This document shows, one piece after another, positions 31,556-39,272 of a DNA stretch of 40,630 nt. This DNA is from Clostridium sp. CAG:967. GTDB lineage: Bacteria; Cyanobacteriota; Vampirovibrionia; Gastranaerophilales; Gastranaerophilaceae. Each line of letters begins with the position of its first letter. The stretch's first letter is position 1. The notes beneath the pieces are model-generated. The model did not search any database, was not told the origin of the DNA, and worked only from the letters and a program-made list of their open reading frames with translations. Made by a program: the position numbers and the translations under genes. Location: the NCBI GenBank assembly GCA_000433095.1, contig HF991477.1, positions 52,999-93,628 of the forward strand, read 5' to 3'.

Positions 31556-31583
31556 AAAAAGAGCCTCATCAGAGGCTCTTTTT
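31555..31583. terminator. Bidirectional terminator between mutL and DAHP synthase
   Basis: Stem AAGAGCCTC / GAGGCTCTT, loop ATCA, with A-run before and T-run after. It sits between two convergent stops. Confidence 0.9.
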
Positions 31584-31594
31584 AATTTATTTAA

Positions 31595-32644
31595 TTAATC
31601 AACATTTGCTGATAAACAGGTCTTTTCGTAGTGAAGTCTGTTATTAAACTGGTTAATTCTTCCCATAACCTCTTTAAACATTGGAATTGGCAAGCTTTGT
31701 TTACCGTCTGATAATGCGTTTTCAGGGTCATGATGAACTTCTATCATAATTCCGTCAGCACCTACCACCAATCCGGCTTTAGCCATAGGTTCAATAAGGT
31801 ATCTTTGACCTGTTCCATGGCTGGGATCAACAATTATAGGTAGGTGAGAATATTTCTTAATAACAGGAATAGAAGCAATATCCATTACGTTGCGTGTAAA
31901 AGCACTGTCAAAACTTCTTATTCCTCGTTCGCAAAGAATTACATTCGGGTTGCCGTTATACATAATATGTTCAGCAGCAAGCAAAAACTCTCTGATTGTA
32001 CTTGCAAGACCACGTTTTAAAATAACAGGTTTTCTGCATCTTCCGACTGCATGAAGCAGTTTAAAGTTCTGAACATTCCTTGCGCCTATTTGTAAAACAT
32101 CTATGTATTCGCACATAATATCCAGGTCAGCAACATCCATAACTTCAGAAACAGTTAACAACCCTGTAGCTTCACTTGCTCTTTTCATATATTGCAAAGC
32201 CTTTTCTCCGTAGCCCTGAAAATCATATGGAGAAGTTCTGGGTTTAAAAGCTCCGCCTCTTAAAAATTCGCAGCCCATTTCTTTTCCGGCAACAGCAACT
32301 TTTAAAAGTCCTTCATAATCTTCTTCAACAGAACAAGGTCCTATCATAGAAACAGGTTTATTGTTGCCGCCTATTTTTACTCCGTTTGCAAATTCAATAA
32401 TTGTATCATCAGGTTTTCTGTCACGTGAAGCCAGTCTGAAAGGCTCTCTGATGATTTTAACTTCTTTTACACCGTCAAAAGCAGATATTCTGCCCGGTGT
32501 AACAGTAGTTTTGTCACCGATTGCATCAATAACGGTGTGAACTTCACCCTGATTAAATCTTATATCAAACTCATTATCTTTTAAGAAATCAATAACACGC
32601 TGCACCTGAACTTTGGTAGCATTGCGTTCCATTATTATAATCAT
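31595..32644 (-). CDS. aroF: 3-deoxy-7-phosphoheptulonate (DAHP) synthase, type I-beta
   Basis: First step of the shikimate pathway: erythrose 4-phosphate plus phosphoenolpyruvate. 349 aa from the ATG at 32644, chosen because GGAGG lies 6 nt upstream; the frame extends 19 codons further without a ribosome site. The N-terminal ferredoxin-like domain (MERNATKVQVQRVIDFL to about residue 70) is typical of the regulated I-beta group. The barrel has GPCSVE, GGAFKPRTSPYDFQG, ILKRGLAST and IVDPSHGTGQR with intact metal ligands. The 34-nt gap to the TPR gene upstream suggests co-transcription. Confidence 0.94.
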   Translation of the reverse strand: MIIIMERNATKVQVQRVIDFLKDNEFDIRFNQGEVHTVIDAIGDKTTVTPGRISAFDGVKEVKIIREPFRLASRDRKPDDTIIEFANGVKIGGNNKPVSMIGPCSVEEDYEGLLKVAVAGKEMGCEFLRGGAFKPRTSPYDFQGYGEKALQYMKRASEATGLLTVSEVMDVADLDIMCEYIDVLQIGARNVQNFKLLHAVGRCRKPVILKRGLASTIREFLLAAEHIMYNGNPNVILCERGIRSFDSAFTRNVMDIASIPVIKKYSHLPIIVDPSHGTGQRYLIEPMAKAGLVVGADGIMIEVHHDPENALSDGKQSLPIPMFKEVMGRINQFNNRLHYEKTCLSANVD

Positions 32645-32678
32645 AGTCTTCCTCCATATTCCGGCAAAAAGTAGTGTA

Positions 32679-33284
32679 TCATAAATATTTTTTATTATCA
32701 ATCTGCTTTAACATAGCTTTTGCAGGATAGTAGCCGGGTAAAACAGTCAAACAGGCTTTCAAATATTTTTCTGCTTCCTTGAAATCATTTTTATTATAGT
32801 AAATAAATGCAAGCAGATAGTGCAATTCCGGATCATGATAAAAATAGCACTTAGCCCTTTCCAAAAAGAATAAAGCGTGTTCTTCCAGATTATTATTATA
32901 AAATACACGACCGATAAATTTATGCACCTCGGGGTTTATTGTAAACATAAAATCAGCATATCTGACAATGTTTTCAACATAATCGCCTTTGTAATAATGA
33001 ATAAGAATATTTAAATCAATCTCAAGAAAATTTCTGAGTTCAAAATATGAAGGATATTCTTTAATATTTCCCTCAATTAAGGAAATCATAAAGTGTCCCC
33101 AGTGTGCTCTGATATCGTTATTCTTTATTGCATCAAACAAATTTTTGGCTTTTTCAATGTTATCTGAAAGAAGTTCCCAGTATGCATTTTCCAAAATACA
33201 GCCGTTTTTAACAAAAAATTGTTGGCTCTCTTTGTTTAGAGAAACCAACAAATTTTCTTTAGCTGTTTTATAATTGATAACCAT
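32679..33284 (-). CDS. Small TPR protein, 201 aa
   Basis: Helical protein with TPR-like repeats, clearest in the C-terminal half (HKFIGRVFYNNNLEEHALFF, HYLLAFIYYNKNDFKEAEKY). No signal peptide. Its ATG lies 3 nt after the stop of the secreted TPR protein upstream, so it is translationally coupled to it, and the pair may act together. Partner and role are unknown. Confidence 0.75.
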   Translation of the reverse strand: MVINYKTAKENLLVSLNKESQQFFVKNGCILENAYWELLSDNIEKAKNLFDAIKNNDIRAHWGHFMISLIEGNIKEYPSYFELRNFLEIDLNILIHYYKGDYVENIVRYADFMFTINPEVHKFIGRVFYNNNLEEHALFFLERAKCYFYHDPELHYLLAFIYYNKNDFKEAEKYLKACLTVLPGYYPAKAMLKQIDNKKYL

Positions 33285-33287
33285 AAA

Positions 33288-34280
33288 TTAGTATTTGTCG
33301 TTATTTGAACCAAAGCTGAAATCAGGCATCATAGAATTCATCATCATCGCCTGCATTACACGTGGATCAATGTTTTGCCCTTTTTGCATCTGACTCATCA
33401 TCATAGGAAGCATATTCATCATACTGTTATTATTGTTATTTGTACCTAAAAGCATACTCATTTCAAGCATCTGAGGATCCTGATACTGCATCATTCCTGC
33501 ATAACCTTCCGGCTGAACAGTTAAATTTAATCCGGCAGCTTTTAATGTTTTTACTGCATTTAAAATTTCCTCATCGCTTACTTGAGCAATTTTATCGGTT
33601 TCATCAACGGAAGATTTGCTGTTTGATTTACTGTCGAAATTCTTAATCTTTTCGATGTCTTTCATCTCAAGAGTATCTTTTTTATTGATTGTTTCTTTAA
33701 TATTAATCAATTCTTTTTGTTTTACTTCCTGATTTAATTCAGGTGACAAACCGTTTCCGTATGGAGCTTTAATAAATCTGTCCAAATCATCTTCTTCAGC
33801 ACCAGTATCTTCAACAGGCTGGCAAGCAGGACCTCCTGTCAAGCAGTCACGGCCTTTAACAGCATAATCTACAAGGTAGCTGTTAGGACTTAATGCAATA
33901 ACTTTTTCATAAGCATCAATTGCATCCTGCTGCATATCAACATGAGTATAAGCCAGAGCCATATAGTAATATGCAACGGCATTTGAAGGATCTTTTTTAG
34001 TTAATGAAAACAACTCTTGCAAACAGCCTGAATAATTTCCGTTTTTGTATTTTGAAATTGCACTGTTTATATTGGCATTCGGATAGTAAACCGTTATCTT
34101 ATCTAAAGATGAAGACGGAGTTGTTTGATCATCTTTTTGAAGTTTCATAGAACCGTCAGGATTGTATTCAATTTTTCTCGGCTGGTTCAATTTTTCTAAT
34201 TTTTGAGGCGGTGCAGCATTTACACATAATGTGCTTAATGCTAATAGTGCAGATAATGTAACAAAAATTTTCTTATTCAT
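33288..34280 (-). CDS. Exported TPR protein with Met-rich C-terminus
   Basis: 330 aa from ATG 34280, chosen because it begins a clean signal peptide (MNKKIFVTLSALLALSTLCVNA, probable cut after NAA) with AAGGA 8 nt upstream; the frame runs 16 codons further. A TPR unit pair sits at about residues 70-130 (AVAYYYMALAYTHVDMQQDA, IDAYEKVIALSPNS). A charged Lys/Glu segment follows. The last 70 residues are rich in Met, Asn and Gln (MLPMMMSQMQKGQ, AMMMNSMMPD), a low-complexity tail of unknown use. Likely periplasmic. First of a two-gene unit with the 201-aa TPR protein. Confidence 0.78.
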   Translation of the reverse strand: MNKKIFVTLSALLALSTLCVNAAPPQKLEKLNQPRKIEYNPDGSMKLQKDDQTTPSSSLDKITVYYPNANINSAISKYKNGNYSGCLQELFSLTKKDPSNAVAYYYMALAYTHVDMQQDAIDAYEKVIALSPNSYLVDYAVKGRDCLTGGPACQPVEDTGAEEDDLDRFIKAPYGNGLSPELNQEVKQKELINIKETINKKDTLEMKDIEKIKNFDSKSNSKSSVDETDKIAQVSDEEILNAVKTLKAAGLNLTVQPEGYAGMMQYQDPQMLEMSMLLGTNNNNNSMMNMLPMMMSQMQKGQNIDPRVMQAMMMNSMMPDFSFGSNNDKY

Positions 34281-34385
34281 CACGTACGTCCTTTTTCTCA
34301 TTCTTAATGATTTTTTGATATAAATCAAGCTCTTTACTTAATTATATAACATTTTTTAAAATAGTCATAGTGTAAATATATGATA

Positions 34386-34958
34386 TTAATATTTTCTGAT
34401 TGAAAACTCGCATCCACAGTAATTCTGCCTGTATAGCTCCAATTCTTTGGAAATTTTATTTGTTTTTAAAAATCCGTCTTTCTTTTTAAAATCAACTGCA
34501 ATATACTCAAGTCCAAATTCCTGCGCAATTTTTTCACCTATTCCCGTTAATTTTGTATAGTTTTTATGCGGACTGATTACAATTGAGGTTGTAAATTTAT
34601 TAATCCCTGTTTTTGCTGCAAATTCTGCTGTTTTTCTTAAACGAAGTTCAAAGCACTTATCGCATCTTTTCCCTTTTTCCGGTTCATTTTCCAATCCCTT
34701 TGCTGCCGCATAAAATTCTTGAGGATTGTACTCTCCCTCAATTAATTCAACATCAAAGCGAGTACAAAGAGTTTTTTCTGCCTCAAGTCTTTTCTGATAT
34801 TCCTCCGGAGGAAAAATATTCGGATTGTAAAAATACACAATAACCTGATATCCCATATCTTGTAATAAAGATATAGGATATCCGGAACATATTGCACAAC
34901 AGCTGTGAAGTATTATCTTATTTTTCTTCTGCACCTGCTTTTTCAACCCATTCAACAT
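34386..34958 (-). CDS. queH: Epoxyqueuosine reductase QueH
   Basis: Last step of queuosine tRNA modification in bacteria lacking QueG. 190 aa, usual for QueH (the former DUF208 family). Cysteine motifs for the Fe-S cluster and metal site are HSCCAICSG near the N-terminus, RCDKCFELR in the middle and YCGCEF near the end; TSIVISPHKNY and FKKKDGF are family segments. The first ATG at 34958 overlaps the end of the VKOR-DsbA gene by 41 nt; an internal GTG at 34934 is possible. Transcribed with the upstream gene. Confidence 0.92.
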   Translation of the reverse strand: MLNGLKKQVQKKNKIILHSCCAICSGYPISLLQDMGYQVIVYFYNPNIFPPEEYQKRLEAEKTLCTRFDVELIEGEYNPQEFYAAAKGLENEPEKGKRCDKCFELRLRKTAEFAAKTGINKFTTSIVISPHKNYTKLTGIGEKIAQEFGLEYIAVDFKKKDGFLKTNKISKELELYRQNYCGCEFSIRKY

Positions 34959-36114
34959 ATTCTTTGTAAGGTTTAATTCCTACGTATGCATCGTTATTAA
35001 TCATAGTTGTAGGTGTACCGTTTATACCTTTTGCATAAGCATCGTCAATTTCTTTTCGAATTTTTGCTGAAGTTTCAGGACTGTTTGCATCTTCCTGAAG
35101 TTTTTCCATATCAAATCCCTTATCTTTTACAAGGTCTAAAATTGCTTGTTCGGTTTGAGGTTTGTATTGGAACAATATATCATTCATATCCCAGAATTTT
35201 CCCTGTTTTTCGGCAGCAATTGCATATTTCGCATCAATACAAGAGCCTTGATGGAAGGGACCTTGTAAATACTTATTACAATCCGTATCAAGAGGCAGAT
35301 TTCTGTGAACAACTTTAATACCTTTAACTTCTTTGGCAAGTTTATGCATCATTATGTTGTGGGCAAAACATATCGGGCACTGATAATCTGAATATGTGTA
35401 GACTATAATCTTTGCATCTTTATTACCAAGAACATTACCCTTTACCGCATATTTATTATGTTTTGCTTTTACAAATTCTTTAAATTGAAGCTGTCTTTTT
35501 ACCTGCGGAGCAAAAATATAACTTGTTGCAGTATAGGTTAAAAAGCTTGCAGCTGCCAGCATTACAATAACAAAAGCAATTAAATATTTTTTAATTTTAA
35601 CAGCATCTAAAAAGTCTGAAAAACTTTGTTTAACAGATTTTATAAAACCGCCGTTTTTGAAATCTGTTGCAATACAGCCTATTAAAAGATTTAAGATATA
35701 TGTAAACGCACAAAGTACACATAATTTTTTAATTTCAAATAAACTTAAACATAAAAGTATCATTGATATAATGAATGAAATTAAGCCTAATGATGCGATA
35801 TAATCCAGCGGATTTTTAAAAACTTCCAAAAACTTTAAAAATTTTACATTCTTTAATTTGTTCACAAAGAGCATAAAAATCATAAATGCATATAAAAACA
35901 TTCCCCAGTAAGCAAGAGGAATTCCAAAGAATTGTGACTCGGTAGTCTTTGCAATACCGTCACAATCAATAAAATCATTTACCGAACAAAAACTCGCAAG
36001 TGCATACGGGTTAAAGTTCGCATTGTAATAAATAACTGCCAGTTTTATGGTTGTCAAAAGACCTATGACCGATAAAACAGCTATCCCAACCTTTTTTTTC
36101 ATATCTTCGTTCAT
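34918..36114 (-). CDS. VKOR-DsbA fusion, disulfide-bond forming membrane protein
   Basis: 398 aa from the ATG at 36114 (AGGAG 8 nt upstream). The N-terminal half is a vitamin K epoxide reductase-like domain with about five membrane helices: the loop cysteines FCSVNDFIDCDG and the redox pair CVLC. After a further helix comes a DsbA/thioredoxin-like domain with CPIC in YSDYQCPICFAHN and the cis-Pro loop GTPTTMIN. Such fusions oxidise cysteines of exported proteins and pass electrons to quinone; they are typical of cyanobacteria and relatives. The Cys-containing prepilins of this window are plausible substrates. Oriented with queH, which it overlaps. Confidence 0.9.
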   Translation of the reverse strand: MNEDMKKKVGIAVLSVIGLLTTIKLAVIYYNANFNPYALASFCSVNDFIDCDGIAKTTESQFFGIPLAYWGMFLYAFMIFMLFVNKLKNVKFLKFLEVFKNPLDYIASLGLISFIISMILLCLSLFEIKKLCVLCAFTYILNLLIGCIATDFKNGGFIKSVKQSFSDFLDAVKIKKYLIAFVIVMLAAASFLTYTATSYIFAPQVKRQLQFKEFVKAKHNKYAVKGNVLGNKDAKIIVYTYSDYQCPICFAHNIMMHKLAKEVKGIKVVHRNLPLDTDCNKYLQGPFHQGSCIDAKYAIAAEKQGKFWDMNDILFQYKPQTEQAILDLVKDKGFDMEKLQEDANSPETSAKIRKEIDDAYAKGINGTPTTMINNDAYVGIKPYKEYVEWVEKAGAEEK

Positions 36115-36293
36115 ACATAATTCTCCTATTATAAACTTATAATACAATTTTAATTTTCATAAATCAATAGCATAAAGCAGGTATATTAAATCCCCCTTTC
36201 CGGTAATAAAAAGTCTATTATAATATTTTAACCTTGAATAAATAAAGATTTCATGATATACTTGATTTATAGAGTTATTTGCGAGAGGTTGAT

Positions 36294-37049
36294 TTGAAAA
36301 AGAACATATTTGACTTGTTTTTAGACAAAGTATTGACTGTACCTTTCTGGGTCAGACAGGTTATATATCTTAAATTAGCTCAGGAAATGAGAGAAAAATC
36401 CTGTGAAAACTTTTTAAGAAATCACCCTGATGATATTCTTTCAACATTTGTTCCAACCCTTACCTTCAAGGGAAAAACAGAACTTATGGAACGCAAATGC
36501 GGGCTTGATAATAATATTTATAACTTTCTTCAAGGATGCGCTAATGAATACAGCATGCTTGAGATTTCAGTAAATACATTCCTTTCTATGGAAGAAGTTG
36601 CTAAATATTACGAACTGTGCCTTGAACAAAACTTTATTAAAGTTCCGGATTCTAAAGAAATTCATGCTATGGCAGGATATATTGCAGGAAAATTCAGAGT
36701 AGGTGAGTATTTCAAACAAAAAGGCGCACTTACCGTTGACCAGCTGCAACAGGCAATTCTGGCACACAGAAGCGCTAACGAACAGGGACAGCCTGCAAAA
36801 TTCGGTGAAATACTTGTTGCATTAGGATTTATTAAAGAAGAAGATTTAACAGCTTTGTTACTGCTGAAAGAAGAAGCTAAAAAACGTTTTATTCTTGATT
36901 ACAATACAGTTCCAAAACCTGAAACAACTTATGCTAACGATAATCAAAAATATGAAGAAGAAATCGCAGCTTTAAAAGATGAAAATCTTAAATTAAAACG
37001 TAAAATGATTCAGCTTTTGGAGTTGGTAAAACGAAATGGTCAGCAATAA
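36294..37049 (+). CDS. Hypothetical protein with MshEN/T2SSE-N-like domain
   Basis: 251 aa from a TTG at 36294, chosen because GAGAGG lies 5-6 nt upstream; the frame opens 5 codons earlier. The segment at about 125-185 (VGEYFKQKGALTVDQLQQAI, KFGEILVALGFIKEEDLTAL) resembles the N-terminal domain of secretion ATPases, which in other proteins binds c-di-GMP or partners. The end (about 215-250) is a coiled coil (YEEEIAALKDENLKLKRKMI). No ATPase domain follows, so it may be a stand-alone regulator, perhaps of pilus or secretion machinery. It overlaps the asparaginase gene by 14 nt. Confidence 0.7.
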   Translation: MKKNIFDLFLDKVLTVPFWVRQVIYLKLAQEMREKSCENFLRNHPDDILSTFVPTLTFKGKTELMERKCGLDNNIYNFLQGCANEYSMLEISVNTFLSMEEVAKYYELCLEQNFIKVPDSKEIHAMAGYIAGKFRVGEYFKQKGALTVDQLQQAILAHRSANEQGQPAKFGEILVALGFIKEEDLTALLLLKEEAKKRFILDYNTVPKPETTYANDNQKYEEEIAALKDENLKLKRKMIQLLELVKRNGQQ

Positions 37050-37992
37050 CACAGAACCTGCTTTGTTAGTAGAATTTAAACGTGACGGACTTGTAGAACG
37101 TGAACATTACGGGTTTATTGTTCTTGCTGATAAAAATCGTGCGTTTGATTATATCGGTGATGATAAAAATTATCCGTTTTATCTGCGCTCCTGCGCTAAA
37201 CCTTTGCAGGCAGCTCTTTTAACAGATTACGGCATGGATAAGTATTATGATATGACAGAAGAAGAAATCGCATTGTGCTGTGCTTCTCATGCCGGTGAAG
37301 AAATCCATGTTAAAACAGCAGTCGGCTTGTTAAAAAAAATCGGACTTGATGAAAGCTATTTGAAATGCGGATTTCACAAACCGCTTTCTAAAATCGAGCA
37401 AAACAAAATGCTTTTGGAAGGAACACATGAGAACATTTTCCAGAATAACTGTTCCGGCAAACATATTATGATGCTCGGATTGTGCAAAATGAAAAACTGG
37501 GATTTAGCATCCTATGATGATCTGAACCACCCGCTTCAGCAGGCAATTAAAGCTAAAATAAATGAACTTTGCCATGTGACAAAAGATTACCCGATAACCA
37601 AAGACGGATGCGGAGTTCCTATCTTTTCAATGCCTTTAAAAAATATGCTTCACGGATACTTGAATTTATTTTGTAATCCTGAGTATGAAAAAATTAAGAA
37701 CGCTTTTTTAAACCACCCGTATATTATAGGCGGAGAGGACAGAACAGACACCAAAATTATTACAAATTCAAACGGCATCGCTGCAAAGGTCGGAGCAGGA
37801 GGGCTTTGCATTGTTGTTAACACCTTAAGCGAAGAAGCATTTATCGTAAAAATTGCAGACTGTGATATGTATGCAAGGGAACTGACAGTTTTACAGGTAA
37901 TGAAAAACCTGCATTGGGCTGACATTGAAATTTCTCATGACATAAATACACTTCACAATGAAAAAGTTGGTGAAATTATTGTTTCAATTTAA
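37036..37992 (+). CDS. L-asparaginase II-family protein
   Basis: 318 aa. Matches the PF06089-type asparaginase family, distinct from AnsA/AnsB: FYLRSCAKPLQAALL, CCASHAGEEIHV, NNCSGKHIMML and KDGCGVPIFSMPL are the conserved stretches, the last holding likely catalytic residues. It would hydrolyse asparagine to aspartate and ammonia; no signal peptide, so cytoplasmic. The start overlaps the upstream gene, so coupled translation is likely. Its 3' end overlaps the convergent lysozyme gene by 17 bp. Confidence 0.88.
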   Translation: MVSNNTEPALLVEFKRDGLVEREHYGFIVLADKNRAFDYIGDDKNYPFYLRSCAKPLQAALLTDYGMDKYYDMTEEEIALCCASHAGEEIHVKTAVGLLKKIGLDESYLKCGFHKPLSKIEQNKMLLEGTHENIFQNNCSGKHIMMLGLCKMKNWDLASYDDLNHPLQQAIKAKINELCHVTKDYPITKDGCGVPIFSMPLKNMLHGYLNLFCNPEYEKIKNAFLNHPYIIGGEDRTDTKIITNSNGIAAKVGAGGLCIVVNTLSEEAFIVKIADCDMYARELTVLQVMKNLHWADIEISHDINTLHNEKVGEIIVSI

Positions 37993-39265
37993 GTTTACCG
38001 TTAAGCATTTTTGAAGCTTCCTGATTGTATTCTGCTTTTATATTCGGATAAGCCTCTTTTTTAATTAAACCGTTGGCTGTTTCGATAGACATAAAATATA
38101 AACCTCTTTGATAAACTTTTTGTGCAGAGTTTATAATTTCATCAGGAATTTTTCCTTTATAAATATTGCTTGCGTGCGAGATTTCAAACAGTCTGCGTTT
38201 ATCAAGACCGCTCAAAAACTTTTTGAGTGTTTTACCGTCTTTTTCTACGACAAACATTCTTTTGTCATCAAACTTGTTGATATATTTTTGCAATTCGCTT
38301 GAACTCTTGAATTTCATCACAGAGTAGTCAACATTCATTTTTGCAATTGCAGAGGAATAATCACCGCTTTTCAGTGCACTTACAAACCCCGGATGATTTT
38401 CAAACACGGTTTCGCCTCTGTTAAAAACAAAGTCCATTACAGAATCTTTCATAGCCTGAGGCATTTTTTTGTATGCATCATCGCCTATAATGGCTCTGAT
38501 ATTTTGTTCTCTATCCAGAATATCCTGTGCCAGCATAGTGTAGATTTGGGTATCGGTAAGTGTTTTGCCTGAATACTTCCCTGTTTCTCCGGCATCAAGT
38601 GCATGACCTATGCCTATGGTTTTTACGCCATTTTTATCTGTATAAATTTTATTATGTTTTTCTTCCATTTTTTCAAGAGATTTCAAATAATCAAGACTGA
38701 ACCCCGTGGCTTTTGCAGCATCTTCAATGCTTTTTACATTTTTAGCTTCACGTCTTTCAGGTATCTTAATTGTTTGACCTATTTTTAGTTTCTTTTCATC
38801 AATAGCATTTAAGGCAAGAAGAGCTTCTGTAGAAACATTAAACTTTTTAGCAACAGTTCCTGCCGTATCTCCCTCTTTAATTACGTAATCAGGATTTTTA
38901 ATTATTTTAACAAATTTATTTCTTGTATTTTCTTTTGCGATTTCTTCATCGGAAATCTCTCTATACATTTGGATACCGTTATTTGCGTTCTTTTTTGCGG
39001 CAGGAAAAATTGCTGCATTTGACTTTGCAGGTATTCTGAGCTTCTGCCCTAATGATAATGTATTATCTTTTAAACCGTTTGCTTTTTTTAAATCTTCAAC
39101 GGATACTCCGTTTGCTTTTGCAACAGAAAATAAGGTATCTCCTTTTTTTACGGTGTATACCGGATTATCATTTTTTGGCTTTTCGCCGGATAAAGATTTA
39201 GTTGTATTTTCCGGAGCTGTTGATTTGAAAAAGCTCAACAGTTTCCATAAATCAAATTCTGACAT
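37976..39265 (-). CDS. LysM-lysozyme (GH24, T4-type) cell wall hydrolase
   Basis: 429 aa. Two LysM domains (about 36-79, YTVKKGDTLFSVAK; and 127-170, YVIKEGDTAGTVAK) precede a GH24 lysozyme domain from about 196. The catalytic triad of phage T4 lysozyme (E11, D20, T26) is matched with exact spacing by E201, D210 and T216 in IYTDKNGVKTIGIGHAL; NRGETVFENHPGFVSAL also fits. It cuts the glycan strands of peptidoglycan. No signal peptide is visible, so how it leaves the cell is unclear. It starts 7 nt after the amidase gene, the two forming a wall-hydrolase operon. Confidence 0.88.
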   Translation of the reverse strand: MSEFDLWKLLSFFKSTAPENTTKSLSGEKPKNDNPVYTVKKGDTLFSVAKANGVSVEDLKKANGLKDNTLSLGQKLRIPAKSNAAIFPAAKKNANNGIQMYREISDEEIAKENTRNKFVKIIKNPDYVIKEGDTAGTVAKKFNVSTEALLALNAIDEKKLKIGQTIKIPERREAKNVKSIEDAAKATGFSLDYLKSLEKMEEKHNKIYTDKNGVKTIGIGHALDAGETGKYSGKTLTDTQIYTMLAQDILDREQNIRAIIGDDAYKKMPQAMKDSVMDFVFNRGETVFENHPGFVSALKSGDYSSAIAKMNVDYSVMKFKSSSELQKYINKFDDKRMFVVEKDGKTLKKFLSGLDKRRLFEISHASNIYKGKIPDEIINSAQKVYQRGLYFMSIETANGLIKKEAYPNIKAEYNQEASKMLNGKLKLKQ

Positions 39266-39272
39266 TTTTACC

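Noticed and set aside
12961..31583. The many GC-stem hairpins as members of a dispersed palindromic repeat family
   Set aside because: Their stems differ in sequence and each lies just after a stop codon with a T-run, so they are ordinary terminators.
32645..32701. Longer DAHP synthase overlapping the 201-aa TPR gene
   Set aside because: GGAGG is 6 nt before the ATG at 32644 and family members begin near there; the extension would overlap the upstream gene.
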